Made by a program: the position numbers and the translations under genes. Positions 34,484 through 43,914 of a stretch of DNA of 64,000 nt are shown in pieces (position 1 is the first letter of the stretch; every line of letters begins with the position of its first letter). The notes under the pieces were generated by a model. The model saw nothing but the letters and a program-made list of their open reading frames with translations. It had not been told where the DNA came from and made no database searches. The DNA is from Bacillota bacterium. GTDB lineage: Bacteria > Bacillota > UBA4882 > UBA8346. Location: assembly GCA_023417475.1 (NCBI GenBank), contig JAEZFP010000046.1:1-64000 (forward strand). The letters are read 5' to 3'.

Positions 34484-35431
34484 TCATAAATCGGCGTTAA
34501 TATTTTGCGGTTGATATAACGCGAGTAATTCTTGAGCATTTTGATACATTGTTTCACGGAGGCCCCAGGGTTTGATAATCTCCACTTGGGAACCGTAACT
34601 TAAGATAATCCCCTGCCAAACTGTTTCACGCTCGGGAAGTTTGACCTTTAATACGAACCGGCCGTCCCTCCGGTCGTGAATGGCGCCTTTCGGAAAATGC
34701 TCTTCCATTGCGACGCGTAGCGTCGACGAGCAGAGTAATTCCAGGTCGATCATTTTCTGGCGGTTTAATTGTTCCTGAAGTAATGCTGCTGCGGAACGCT
34801 GGCGGTCTTGAAAGACGCGGTCGAGAATTTGCAGCCCACGGACGCGAGTCAACCGGAAAAGCCGGTAGTCAGAACGGGTTTGACAATAAGCGAACAAATA
34901 CCATGAATACCATTGAAAGAGGATTAATAAGGGTTCCACCGTTCGTTCGGTTTGATTCTGCCGGGCATCAACATATTCAAACCGAAGCGCGCGTTGCTCC
35001 AGTATCGCCTTTTCAATTTGAGGGAGATACCGATCAATCCGCGCCCCTTCACGCAACACGCTGAGATCAATTGTCAAATGGGTATTCGATTCTGCCGTGG
35101 CGTGGTTTTTCGCCAGGGAACGAACTTTCTCCAGAGTCTCCCGGAGTTGGCGGTTTTCATAAGCCGTGCCGAGACTTTGCAAGGCGGTAATGATAAATGA
35201 AAAGTCCGCAAGATTCATGATTTGTTTATCCAGGGTAAAGCGGTTCATGATGCCGTAACCACCCCCGGAACCACGAGTAGCCACCAATGGAATTCCCGCC
35301 AACGCCAGCGCGTCCAAATCGCGCTGAATGGTACGGAGCGAAACCTCGAAACGCTCCGCCAAAGCCCGGGCCGAAACCTGCTCTCGGTTTAACAAATACA
35401 TGACAATTCCCAGTAAGCGATCAATCCGCAT
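34484..35431 (-). CDS. HTH-WYL (YafY-type) transcriptional regulator
   Basis: A 315-residue regulator. The N-terminal HTH_11 domain reads MRIDRLLGIVMYLLNREQVSARALAERFEVSLRTIQRDLDALALAGIPL, followed by the GSGGGYGI wing. The WYL domain follows, here with FQWYSWYLFAYCQTRSDYRLFRLTRV, and a WCX C-terminal segment. WYL domains sense nucleic-acid or nucleotide ligands. The ATG at 35431 gives the family start. It lies 13 bp after dtd and precedes the DinB-like gene. Confidence 0.92.
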   Translation of the reverse strand: MRIDRLLGIVMYLLNREQVSARALAERFEVSLRTIQRDLDALALAGIPLVATRGSGGGYGIMNRFTLDKQIMNLADFSFIITALQSLGTAYENRQLRETLEKVRSLAKNHATAESNTHLTIDLSVLREGARIDRYLPQIEKAILEQRALRFEYVDARQNQTERTVEPLLILFQWYSWYLFAYCQTRSDYRLFRLTRVRGLQILDRVFQDRQRSAAALLQEQLNRQKMIDLELLCSSTLRVAMEEHFPKGAIHDRRDGRFVLKVKLPERETVWQGIILSYGSQVEIIKPWGLRETMYQNAQELLALYQPQNINADL

Positions 35432-35444
35432 AATTCCTAATCCT

Positions 35445-35894
35445 CTAAAACGTCCGTTTGCTGTCGAGCAAAATCGTAACCGGTCCATCGTTGACCAGCT
35501 CAAAAAGCATATGGCTGCGGAAACGCCCTTTGGCGACGGTTAGACCATATCCGGCCACCGCCTGGCAGAACTGCTCATATAACCGTTCGCCCAACTCCGG
35601 CGGCGCGGCGGCGGTGAAACTGGGCCGCCGGCCTTTCCGGCAATCGGCGTACAACGTAAACTGCGAGACGATCAAGACCGGCAACTTTCGGTCCAGGCAA
35701 GAAAGATTGAGCTTGTCCTGATCATCGGGGAAGATCCGCAAGTTGACCAATTTATCAACCAGATAAGCCACGTCTTCCCCGGTATCGTCCTGTCCGACCC
35801 CGAGCAACACGGCGACGCCGGCGCCAATCGCCCCGGTGACCGCGCCGTCGACAGTGACCTGGGCCCGTTGCACCCGTTGAATGACAATCCGCAT
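35445..35894 (-). CDS. dtd: D-aminoacyl-tRNA deacylase
   Basis: A 149-residue DTD that hydrolyses D-Tyr and other D-aminoacyl-tRNAs. Family motifs are complete: MRIVIQRVQRAQVTVDG at the start, SQFTLYADCRKGRRPSF with the SQFT core, and NDGPVTILLDS with the Gly-Pro pair that enforces chirality. Its ATG follows rel directly (3-bp gap), as in many Firmicutes. Confidence 0.97.
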   Translation of the reverse strand: MRIVIQRVQRAQVTVDGAVTGAIGAGVAVLLGVGQDDTGEDVAYLVDKLVNLRIFPDDQDKLNLSCLDRKLPVLIVSQFTLYADCRKGRRPSFTAAAPPELGERLYEQFCQAVAGYGLTVAKGRFRSHMLFELVNDGPVTILLDSKRTF

Positions 35895-35897
35895 CGG

Positions 35898-38054
35898 TTA
35901 CCGCACCAACCGGCTGACCCGGTACACCCGTTCCACGCCGGTAACTTTTTTAACCCGTTTGAAAATGGCGGTAATCTGGTCGGAATGGGCGATTTCCAAC
36001 GTTAGATTAATAAAAGCGCTACCGCCCTTCGTCCGCGCTTTGGCGGCGCTCAAATATAGTTTCAGCTCGGAAATGGCGTTTAAAATATCGGTCAGGAAGT
36101 TGACCCGGTCCGCGCCCTCAATCTCGATATCCACCGGATAGGTGGAACTGGCGTTAGTGTCCCAAGCCACTTCAATAATGCGTTCCGAATCTTCGCTGGT
36201 CAGGTTGGGACAGTCCTTGCGGTGGACGGAGACGCCCTTGCCCCGGGTAATAAAACCAATGATCGGATCGCCCGGCACCGGGTTGCAACAACGCGAAAAG
36301 CGGACCAGCAGATCGTCGACGCCTTTCACGGTAATCCCCTGTCCGGGACGGCGCGGCCGTTTCTTCTCCTCGCCCTCTTTTAAAACCCGCGGCGGGGTCA
36401 GCTCTTTTTCCCCGCCCATTTTGCCGATGACCTGATTGCCGGTGACCTTGAGGTCTCCCACTGCGGCCAGCAGGTCGTCGACCGAACCAAAGCCCAGCTT
36501 CTTACCGGCTTCCAATAATACTTCCAGCCGGAGATTCTCGTGGACCTCCATATTATGCTTGCGGAGTTCCCGTTCGATAATCTCCCGGCCGGCCTGGATA
36601 TTCTCCTCGCGGTGCTGCTCCCGTTGCCATTGCCGGATCCGGTTTTTGGCTTTGGAGGTTTTGACAAACTGCAGCCAGTCACGGCTGGGTCCGGCGGCTT
36701 GTTTATTGGTGACGATCTGAATGATATCGCCGTTTTTCAATTGATAATCGAGCGGCACCAACCGTCCGTTGATCTTGGCTCCGGCGCACTGGTGACCGAG
36801 GTTGGTATGGATGCTGTAGGCGAAGTCGACCGGCGTCGACCCGACGGGCAGGTTTTTGACATCGCCCCGGGGCGTGAAGACAAACACCTCGTCGACAAAA
36901 AGACCGATCCGGAGGGTCTCCATAAATTCTTCGCTGTCTTTCATCTCGCCTTGCCACTCGATCAAATGACGCAGCCAGGCGATTTTATCCCGCATTTCCT
37001 TATCGTCGGGACCATTCTCCTTATAAATCCAGTGGGCGGCAATGCCATACTCGGCAGTCTGGTGCATCTCCCAGGTCCGGATCTGGATCTCCAGCGGTTC
37101 GCCGTGGGAGTCAATGACGGTGGTATGCAGCGACTGATACATATTGGACTTGGGCATCGCCACATAGTCCTTAAACCGTCCCGGAATCGGCTTCCATAAG
37201 GTATGAACGATTCCCAGCACCTCGTAACAGTCCTGGACTGTCGAGACGACTACCCGCAAACCGAGCAGGTCGTAAATCTCGGAAAAGTCTTTCCCTTGCT
37301 CTTGCATCTTGTGATAAATACTATAAAAATGCTTCGGTCTGCCTTGGACCTCCGCTTTTAAATCAACTTCGACGAGCGCCCGTTGCAGGGTCTCTTTGGC
37401 GTCGGCGATAATTCCTTCCCGTTCCTGACGTTTCTTCGCCACTTTGGCAACTAATTCATAATACGCTTCGGGATCAATATAACGCAATGCCAAATCCTCA
37501 AGCTCCCATTTGATCTTCCACATTCCCAGACGGTGGGCGAGCGGCGCGTAGATCTCCTGGGTCTCGCGGGCGATCTTCTGCTGTTTCTCGGGGACAAGCG
37601 CTTTTAAGGTCCGCATATTGTGGAGCCGGTCGGCCAGTTTGATGATGACCACCCGCAAGTCCTGGGTCATGGCCAGGAACATTTTGCGCAGATTTTCCAT
37701 CTGTTGTTCCTGCTTGTTCTGGAAGGACAGCCGCGACAGCTTGGTCACTCCGTCCACCAGCAAGGCCACTTCTTCCCCGAACCGTTTTCGGATCTCCTCC
37801 AGATCGTATTGGGTATCTTCCACGACGTCATGGGCCAACGCCGCCACGATCGAGGTGGTGTCCATGCCCAGATCAAAGAGGATATGGGACACTTCCACCG
37901 GGTGGATGATATACGGTTCGCCGGATTCCCGTTTTTGGTCGCGATGAGCTTCAAAGGCAAAGTCGTAAGCGGCTTTGACCCGTTGGGCCTCAGCTTCGCC
38001 TTTGGCGTCGCCGATCCTTTTCAATAACTCAGCCATCGTTGTCGCTTGCTCCAC
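35898..38054 (-). CDS. rel: Bifunctional (p)ppGpp synthetase/hydrolase
   Basis: A 718-residue Rel enzyme of the stringent response. The HD hydrolase domain shows HPVEVSHIL and ALAHDVVEDT near residues 60-95, so hydrolysis is probably active. The synthetase domain contains the HFYSIYHKMQEQGKDFSEIYDLLGLRV region near 240-270. TGS (FTPRGDVKNLPVGSTPVDFAYSIHT), a helical/Cys region (RFSRCCNPVPGDPIIGFITRGKGVSVHRKDCPN) and a C-terminal ACT domain follow. Start is ambiguous: GTG at 38054, 2 bp from the recJ stop, or ATG at 38036 with GGAG upstream. Part of recJ-rel-dtd. Confidence 0.96.
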   Translation of the reverse strand: MEQATTMAELLKRIGDAKGEAEAQRVKAAYDFAFEAHRDQKRESGEPYIIHPVEVSHILFDLGMDTTSIVAALAHDVVEDTQYDLEEIRKRFGEEVALLVDGVTKLSRLSFQNKQEQQMENLRKMFLAMTQDLRVVIIKLADRLHNMRTLKALVPEKQQKIARETQEIYAPLAHRLGMWKIKWELEDLALRYIDPEAYYELVAKVAKKRQEREGIIADAKETLQRALVEVDLKAEVQGRPKHFYSIYHKMQEQGKDFSEIYDLLGLRVVVSTVQDCYEVLGIVHTLWKPIPGRFKDYVAMPKSNMYQSLHTTVIDSHGEPLEIQIRTWEMHQTAEYGIAAHWIYKENGPDDKEMRDKIAWLRHLIEWQGEMKDSEEFMETLRIGLFVDEVFVFTPRGDVKNLPVGSTPVDFAYSIHTNLGHQCAGAKINGRLVPLDYQLKNGDIIQIVTNKQAAGPSRDWLQFVKTSKAKNRIRQWQREQHREENIQAGREIIERELRKHNMEVHENLRLEVLLEAGKKLGFGSVDDLLAAVGDLKVTGNQVIGKMGGEKELTPPRVLKEGEEKKRPRRPGQGITVKGVDDLLVRFSRCCNPVPGDPIIGFITRGKGVSVHRKDCPNLTSEDSERIIEVAWDTNASSTYPVDIEIEGADRVNFLTDILNAISELKLYLSAAKARTKGGSAFINLTLEIAHSDQITAIFKRVKKVTGVERVYRVSRLVR

Positions 38055-38056
38055 TG

Positions 38057-39772
38057 TTAGTCGTTCCCCCGCATTACGACATCTTTCAAATTGAGCTGAA
38101 CTTGGGATGAACCGTTCCAGGTGTTCTCCTCCAATGAAAACGCCACATCCAGTTGCTGCGTGCTCGCCAGTTCCGGCCGGACAAACCCGAGATTAAACCC
38201 GATGCCGTCGCGGATCACTTGCCGGTCGGAGACCCGGAGTTTTAAGTGTTTCCCGTTCTCACCGACTCCTTTATAATCAACCAACTTGACCGAATGACAG
38301 CCAAAGACCGGCGTGGGATTGGCCGGACCGCACGGGGCCAGTTTTCCAAGCTCCCGGGCTAGATCAAGCGTGACGCTGCTTAAATCGATCAAACCTTCAA
38401 TTTGCAAAGTCGGCCGGAGATCCTCCGGTGTCAGATGGGTTTTGGCGTAGGCCTGAAACGCCTTCCGGAACGCCGGAATCTGTGCCGTGGTTACGGAAAG
38501 ACCGGCGGCGAACTCATGGCCGCCGAACTGAATCAAATGTTCTTTGCAATGATCAATCGCGTTAAACAGATTAAATCCCGGAATGCTTCGTCCCGAGCCC
38601 CGGCCTTCGGCGCCGTCCAGTCCGATCAAGATCACTGGTTTATTATAGATCTCCACCAGCCGGGATGCTACTATGCCGATCACCCCAAGATGCCAACCTT
38701 CGCCCGCCAACACCATGCCAAACTCCGCTTGCAAGGACAGGTCGGACTCCACTTGCCGTTGCGCCTCGGCCAGGACTTGTCCTTCGGTCAGCTGGCGGTT
38801 GAGATTTTCCCGTTCCAGCTCTTTGGCCAGATCCAGCGCCTGGACCGGATCCCCGGTCAGGAACAACCGTACTCCGATACTGGGATTGCCCATCCGGCCC
38901 GCGGCATTGATCCGCGGCGCCAACAAAAAGCCGATATGCCCGCTGTTGATGACCTTGTCCGCTAACGAGGCGCTTTGAATCAACGCCTGTAACCCAATAT
39001 TCTCCGTTTGCTGCAATTGTTCCAAGCCGTATTTGACCAGCACCCGGTTTTCGGCCAAAAGCGGCACGATATCCGCCACCGTGCCGAAGGCCACCAGATC
39101 CAGATTTTTAAATAACCGTTCCTGTAACTCCGGAAAACGGGTTGCCACGCCCTGCAGTAATTTAAACGCAACGCCAACCCCGGCCAATTGCTGGAAGGGA
39201 TAACCGCACCCCGGCAATTTCGGATTGATAATCGCGTAAGCCGCGGGCAACTCGGCTTGGGGTTCGTGGTGATCGGTGATGATCAAATCGACCCCGTGTT
39301 CTTTTAAATATGCCGCTTCGGCTACCGCGGTGATCCCGCAGTCGACGGTGATGATTAGTTTCACTCCGCGGTTCAAAGCCTTGGCAATCGAAGCGAGGTG
39401 CAGGCCGTAACCTTCTTCCAACCGCTTGGGCAGGTAATACAGGAGTTTACCCGGGAGGAGCTTCGCGAGAACCCGGATCATCAACGAGACCGACGTGATC
39501 CCGTCCACATCGTAATCCCCGTAAACCAGGACTTGTTCCTGCTCTTGAACGGCCCGGACAATCCGTTCCACCGCCCCCGGCATTTGATTGAACAGATAGG
39601 GATCATGCAAATGCTCGAGCACCGGCGTTAAAAATTCCCGTGCTACCGCGATCTCGGTGATCCCCCGGTTGACGAGCAATTGCGCCAGTAGCCGGGAGAT
39701 GCCCAACTGTTCGGCCAACCCGTCGGCTTGGTCCGTTTTGCTATCGGTAATCCGCCATCGTTTTTTCGTCAT
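38057..39772 (-). CDS. recJ: Single-stranded-DNA exonuclease RecJ
   Basis: A 571-residue DHH-family 5'-3' exonuclease used in repair and recombination. The DHH domain has VYGDYDVDGITSVSLM near residue 80, TVDCGITA, and IITDHHEPQAELPAAYAIINP. The DHHA1 domain shows GSGRSIPGFNLFNAIDHCKEHLIQFGGHEFAAGLS, and an OB-fold tail follows. It is the core length without the extra C-terminal domain seen in some Firmicutes. First gene of recJ-rel-dtd; rel follows after 2 bp. Confidence 0.96.
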   Translation of the reverse strand: MTKKRWRITDSKTDQADGLAEQLGISRLLAQLLVNRGITEIAVAREFLTPVLEHLHDPYLFNQMPGAVERIVRAVQEQEQVLVYGDYDVDGITSVSLMIRVLAKLLPGKLLYYLPKRLEEGYGLHLASIAKALNRGVKLIITVDCGITAVAEAAYLKEHGVDLIITDHHEPQAELPAAYAIINPKLPGCGYPFQQLAGVGVAFKLLQGVATRFPELQERLFKNLDLVAFGTVADIVPLLAENRVLVKYGLEQLQQTENIGLQALIQSASLADKVINSGHIGFLLAPRINAAGRMGNPSIGVRLFLTGDPVQALDLAKELERENLNRQLTEGQVLAEAQRQVESDLSLQAEFGMVLAGEGWHLGVIGIVASRLVEIYNKPVILIGLDGAEGRGSGRSIPGFNLFNAIDHCKEHLIQFGGHEFAAGLSVTTAQIPAFRKAFQAYAKTHLTPEDLRPTLQIEGLIDLSSVTLDLARELGKLAPCGPANPTPVFGCHSVKLVDYKGVGENGKHLKLRVSDRQVIRDGIGFNLGFVRPELASTQQLDVAFSLEENTWNGSSQVQLNLKDVVMRGND

Positions 39773-39890
39773 GTTGTCACGCTGCTTTATAATATTTTCC
39801 GGTTACATGTAAAAGTATTTCAATCTTATTCGCTATATTTCAACGGTTTCCTCCTTTCCGCAGTTTTCGACTCCCGAAATCCCGCCAAGT

Positions 39891-40679
39891 TCACCGGGCG
39901 ATCACCCAGAGCATTCCCCCAAGGGCGAGGCAATAATACCCAAACCCCCGCAAAGTTCCTTTTTTAAGGTAACCCAAGAATAGTTTAATCACCAGAAACC
40001 CCGTCACCGCCGCGCTTAGCAACCCCGCCCAAAAAGCCGGCGGACCGATGGCGCGATATCCGCCGGCCGCCAAATGCGGGAGATCAAAAAGACCCGCTCC
40101 CAAAATTGCCGGGATCGCCAGCAAAAATGAGAAATTGGCCGCCGCCGGCCGCGATAACTTCCGGCCCAATCCGACGGCGATCGTCGCCCCGGAGCGCGAG
40201 ATTCCCGGAATAATCGCCACCGCTTGCCCCCAACCGATCCACCAGGCGTCGCCGCGACTAACGGTTTCCATCCGGCCGCGTCCCGACAGCCGGTCGGCAA
40301 AAATTAGCAAAAGACCGTTGACAACCAGTTGCCAGGCGGTCCCCCGGACCGAATTGAACAGCCCTTCCAAATAATCTTTCGCGACCACTCCCACGATCAA
40401 TGCGGGAACGGTTCCGATTATCAATAACCCGGCCATCCGCAACGCAGCGGTTTGCCGTTGCACAATTCCCACCACCAGGCGGCGCAACGTAGCCTGATAA
40501 TAACAGCTTACCGCCAGTAACGTTCCCAAGTGGATTACGATGTCAAACGACAGTCCCACCTGATCGGGCAACCGCAACCATTGTTGCAAGACCACCAAAT
40601 GGCCCGAACTGCTGACCGGCAAAAATTCGGTTAATCCTTGCACAATCCCCAACACCAACGCTTGCCAGAGTTCCAACAT
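39891..40679 (-). CDS. uppP: Undecaprenyl-diphosphatase
   Basis: A 262-residue BacA/UppP-family membrane enzyme that recycles the lipid carrier for peptidoglycan and other envelope polymers. Both signature motifs are present: QGLTEFLPVSSSGHLVV near the N-terminus and PGISRSGATIAVGL in the middle. Eight membrane segments are expected. ATG at 40679 matches the family start; an in-frame GTG lies 6 bp upstream. Single gene between recJ and the methyltransferase remnant. Confidence 0.96.
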   Translation of the reverse strand: MLELWQALVLGIVQGLTEFLPVSSSGHLVVLQQWLRLPDQVGLSFDIVIHLGTLLAVSCYYQATLRRLVVGIVQRQTAALRMAGLLIIGTVPALIVGVVAKDYLEGLFNSVRGTAWQLVVNGLLLIFADRLSGRGRMETVSRGDAWWIGWGQAVAIIPGISRSGATIAVGLGRKLSRPAAANFSFLLAIPAILGAGLFDLPHLAAGGYRAIGPPAFWAGLLSAAVTGFLVIKLFLGYLKKGTLRGFGYYCLALGGMLWVIAR

Positions 40680-40685
40680 GCTCAC

Positions 40686-40890
40686 CGCCTAGCGCAATGA
40701 TTATAAATCAAGATGTTTTATATCGTAAGATTGTATGACACCCGCCATTTGGGTATGTGCAATCGGCCCATTTAACTGATAGAGACCAAATCCCTGCCGC
40801 CAAATTGCGGAGCAGCCGGAAACGCGAAACCGCTGAACAAGAAAATTACGGCCGCTCCAAAGAGCGGCCATTTCCATGAAATCATTTCAA
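40686..40890. other. Gap upstream of uppP with a terminator hairpin
   Basis: GGCCGCTC-CAAA-GAGCGGCC (40851-40870) forms a strong hairpin just downstream of the minus-strand methyltransferase remnant; the minus-strand exit reads GTAATTTTC, a weak T-run. The remainder is likely the uppP promoter region; no clear hexamers were found. Confidence 0.5.
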
Positions 40891-41415
40891 TTATTGCGAT
40901 TCTTTCAATCCGTTTCCCATAATATCAGCCACGATCGGTGCAATATTTTTTCGTCTGCCTCTCTGATATTCCGCTTTCCAAAGGAAGCGCCGCGCCCGGA
41001 CGTCCAAACCTTGCGAATCGCCGTATTTCGCAAATATGTTTTCCAACTGTTGCCGGCACTCCGCAAACGGCGGCACTTCTTTCGGGTCATACCCCCAGCA
41101 TAAATAGGTGTAATATTCCCGAACCGAATCAAAAAGCTCCGGGACGTCAAATATCCAATAACTATGGAGTTTGATTCCGGCGGTTTTTAAGGAATTCTCA
41201 ATATAAGTCGGCCAGTCGGACTTGGACGAAGCGGCGGCAAGCGTTACCCGGAATTTTTCCGGGAGCTCGTCGTTCCAGGGCCGGGGCTTCGGGGGCATGG
41301 GGTTCAACTGTATTAAAACCGCCGTTTCCTTGGCAACGCGCGGTACATCGGCCAACCAGTGCGTCGGTCCCCTTCTGGAAATAAACAAGTCCACGGTTCC
41401 ATCCCCCACCGGCAT
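40891..41415 (-). pseudogene. 5'-truncated SAM-dependent methyltransferase remnant
   Basis: A 174-residue frame that corresponds only to the C-terminal half of a class I methyltransferase. It begins at MPVGDGTVDLFISRRGPTHW, equivalent to the post-motif-II strand LPFPDxSFDLVISRRGP in relatives. The SAM-binding glycine-rich motif I and first strands are missing. In-frame sequence upstream (about 14 codons, including VNQAR) still looks homologous, then a TAA stop at about 41457 and unrelated sequence follow. No ribosome-binding site precedes the ATG at 41415. Probably decaying; a shortened functional protein is less likely. Confidence 0.65.
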
Positions 41416-41578
41416 CCTGGCCTGATTAACGCAGGTACCATTCTTTGCTATGTGGCATTAACGTCAAGCGAACACGACCTCTCGCACCAAAACACTCCGG
41501 TAATTTTTCACCAAATTATTTACTAATTTCTTGAAAATAGATTCTCCCTTTCATCCCTTATTCCTACCTTATGCTGAT

Positions 41579-42127
41579 TTAGAAATAATAAATAATCATA
41601 CTCGCCCGGGTCAACCCCGAACCGGAATTGTGATAAATATGCGGTTTGTCGGCTTTAAAACGGATCGACGATCCACAATTGACCAAAAACTCTTCATTAT
41701 TGACCCGAACCGTCAATTGGCCGTCGAAGACCGTGATCAATTCCTGGGTCCCTTCGCCGTGGGCTTCGGCATTGAAGTAACCCCCTTTATCAATTTCAAT
41801 GCTGTACACCTCAAACCGTTTCCCGTCTTCATAAGGGAACAACGGAAAGACGCGATAACGGCCATGATCTTCAATCAGCGGTTGCACATCGGCCCGGTCG
41901 ATTATCACCGCGTCGGTCAGCGCCGTATTAAGCAGCGTCGTAAAGGAGATTTTCAGGCCATTGGCGATCTTCCAGAAGGTGGTGATCGTTGGGTTGGATT
42001 CGCCCCGTTCGATCTGGCCGAGCATGCTTTTGCTCACTCCGGTCAACTCCGCCACTTTATCCAAGCTTAACTTGCGTTCTTCCCGGATTCGTTTCAGATT
42101 ATCCGCCACCGTCACTGTTAAATCCAT
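41579..42127 (-). CDS. XRE-family regulator with cupin domain
   Basis: A 182-residue regulator. Residues 5-65 form an XRE helix-turn-helix (LKRIREERKLSLDKVAELTGVSKSMLGQIERGESNPTITTFWKIANGL). Residues about 105-180 form a cupin sensor domain (AHGEGTQELITVFDGQLTVRVNNEEFLVNCGSSIRFKADKPHIYHN). This type usually controls an adjacent amino-acid or amine gene. It is divergent from a LysE-type exporter gene, its likely target. ATG at 42127 follows AAGGGGG. Confidence 0.92.
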   Translation of the reverse strand: MDLTVTVADNLKRIREERKLSLDKVAELTGVSKSMLGQIERGESNPTITTFWKIANGLKISFTTLLNTALTDAVIIDRADVQPLIEDHGRYRVFPLFPYEDGKRFEVYSIEIDKGGYFNAEAHGEGTQELITVFDGQLTVRVNNEEFLVNCGSSIRFKADKPHIYHNSGSGLTRASMIIYYF

Positions 42128-42139
42128 CGCAATCCCCCT

Positions 42140-42207
42140 TGTTCTATATAACGCACATGTTGTATAATATAAAATACATGACCGTTATAACGCACTATAC
42201 GTATAGT
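42140..42207 (+). promoter_or_regulatory. Exporter promoter with repeats and palindrome
   Basis: TTGTTC (42140-42145) and TATAAT (42163-42168), 17 bp apart, form a promoter for the LysE-type gene. The decamer TATAACGCAC occurs twice, at 42148-42157 between the hexamers and at 42186-42195 downstream. The second copy runs into the perfect palindrome ACTATACGTATAGT (42194-42207). These are likely operator sites for the divergent XRE-cupin regulator. Confidence 0.6.
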
Positions 42208-42237
42208 ATAGTCCAATACGAGCAGGAGGTCAATCCG

Positions 42238-42819
42238 ATGAAAAGTTTACTTCCCTTTTTGACGTACGCCTTGGTCACCAGTTTTACTCCGGGACCCAAC
42301 AATATTATGTCGCTGGTCAACGCCAAACAGTTCGGCCTGAAAAGGACCTTTCGGTTTATCTTGGGAGTGACCTTGGGATTTTTGGTTGTGATGTTGCTAG
42401 CTAGTTATTTCAATCTCATTCTGTTCCGGTTGCTCCCGTCCATCAAGGGGTTCATGAATGGAATCGGCGCTGTTTACATGCTGTATCTGGCCTATCTCAT
42501 GGTGAAACCGGGCGCCCACGGCGCATCCGTCAATGCGACCAACACCCTGTGGAGCGGTTTTATATTGCAGTTCATCAATGTTAAAGTGATTCTCTATGGG
42601 ATCACGGTCGTCGCCACTTTTATCATACCCTACTCCAAATCAGCCCTTCATTTGGGATTATCCTCCGTCTTCCTGGCCTTGGTCGGGTTTTTGGCGACCA
42701 CTTGCTGGGCGTTGGGAGGTTCGTTGTTTCAAAATTTTTTGACCCGGCATCACCTCTCCTTCCATTGGACGATGGCGGGGTTGCTGATTTTTAGCGCGGT
42801 TTCAGTGTTTATTCACTGA
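42238..42819 (+). CDS. LysE/RhtB-family amino-acid exporter
   Basis: A 193-residue inner-membrane protein with about six hydrophobic segments. The N-terminus TYALVTSFTPGPNNIMSLVNAKQFGLKRTFRFILGVTLGF is the family hallmark (TPGPNN motif). It probably exports an amino acid or related small molecule; the substrate cannot be read. The frame is open far upstream, but ATG at 42238 preceded by GCAGGAGG is the clear start. Paired divergently with an XRE-cupin regulator. Confidence 0.93.
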   Translation: MKSLLPFLTYALVTSFTPGPNNIMSLVNAKQFGLKRTFRFILGVTLGFLVVMLLASYFNLILFRLLPSIKGFMNGIGAVYMLYLAYLMVKPGAHGASVNATNTLWSGFILQFINVKVILYGITVVATFIIPYSKSALHLGLSSVFLALVGFLATTCWALGGSLFQNFLTRHHLSFHWTMAGLLIFSAVSVFIH

Positions 42820-42847
42820 CATCATCGGTTGGCGGCACAACGCGCGC

Positions 42848-42880
42848 AAAAACCAGCGACATATTGCCGCTGGTTTTCGC
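42848..42880 (+). terminator. Terminator of the LysE-type gene
   Basis: AAAACCAGCG pairs with CGCTGGTTTT around a short loop about 30 bp past the stop; the T-tract is short (TTTTC). Confidence 0.7.
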
Positions 42881-43020
42881 ATACGCTTGGCCTGTTTAAA
42901 TCCCCGACGTGCAAACCACCCATTTCGTCCGGGCGGCGACGCCTAGACCGTCTCTCAGACCGTTGTTAGGTAGAACTAGCATATTTCCAAAAAATAAACG
43001 GACCTATCCGCCCCAACCAA

Positions 43021-43818
43021 TCATTCAAAACGGATTTGGACGATCCCGCAATTAAACCGTTGCTTGAAAGCTGGAATTAGCGCCAACCAACCCATCCAGC
43101 GCCAGCGCCGCCGGTGGTAATCGAAATAACTCCACTCCGCCACCCAACGAATCCGCCGATCCAGCCGTTCCAAATCCGCACCGTTGACAATTCCCCATTG
43201 AAAACGCAGTCCTAACTGACTTACAGTGTCATGCCGGTCGCTCATTTTCACCAACGTTGGCGTGATCACCTCCGCAAACATCGTTGCCCCCGGAAAAACC
43301 GTCGCCAGCTTACCCAACAATCTTTGGACCTCCGCTGCCGTAAAGTACATTAGGATCCCCTCCGCCACGATCAGCACCGGACCCCGGTCCACGGCGGCCT
43401 CCGCCAGCCATTCCTCCTCCAGAACCGATCCGGCGATCATCCGGTAGCGCTCGTTTGCTTGGAAAAATTGACCGCGTATCCCGATCACCTCGGGCAAATC
43501 CACTTCATACCAATGAATCCGGCCGTTATCCACCCGGCTGAAGCGCGTATCCAAACCGCAACCGATATTAATCACCGTGGCATCCGGATGTTGTAAAATA
43601 AACTTCTGAACCGCCCGGTCCAACAGTTCCGTCCGGACCACCACGCCGATCTGCGAACGCCACCCTTTGGCAAAACGGGTAAAGTCGTAGTCGAGCTGTT
43701 CCATGATCTTCACGGCTTGTTCGTCTTGGATGATCGGTTTCGCTTGATACGCCTCAACTGCTCTGGCCCACAACGGGATTAACAGCGTCTCCGGCACCCC
43801 GGTCAATTTGGGTTCCAT
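43021..43818 (-). CDS. LCM/PPM-family SAM-dependent methyltransferase
   Basis: A 265-residue methyltransferase of the leucine carboxyl methyltransferase-like group (also seen as polyketide O-methyltransferases). The N-terminus has TLLIPLWARAVEAYQAKPIIQDEQAVKI; SAM binding is by VINIGCGLDTRFSRVDN followed by WYEVDLPEVIGIR; GPVLIVAEGILMYFTAAEVQ is also diagnostic. The substrate is unknown. ATG at 43818 with GAGGAGGT seven bases upstream is preferred over GTG at 43827. Confidence 0.9.
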   Translation of the reverse strand: MEPKLTGVPETLLIPLWARAVEAYQAKPIIQDEQAVKIMEQLDYDFTRFAKGWRSQIGVVVRTELLDRAVQKFILQHPDATVINIGCGLDTRFSRVDNGRIHWYEVDLPEVIGIRGQFFQANERYRMIAGSVLEEEWLAEAAVDRGPVLIVAEGILMYFTAAEVQRLLGKLATVFPGATMFAEVITPTLVKMSDRHDTVSQLGLRFQWGIVNGADLERLDRRIRWVAEWSYFDYHRRRWRWMGWLALIPAFKQRFNCGIVQIRFE

Positions 43819-43914
43819 TGATTCCACCTCCTCGTACTATTGTAAGATCCTCGCCAGTTCAACTTCTACCCCCAACGGGAGTTACAATAACCCAATCAGG
43901 ATTTTATTCCAAAC

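Noticed and set aside
39773..39890. Leader peptide upstream of recJ
   Set aside because: The frame after AAGGAGG encodes only four residues before a stop; no attenuator structure was seen.
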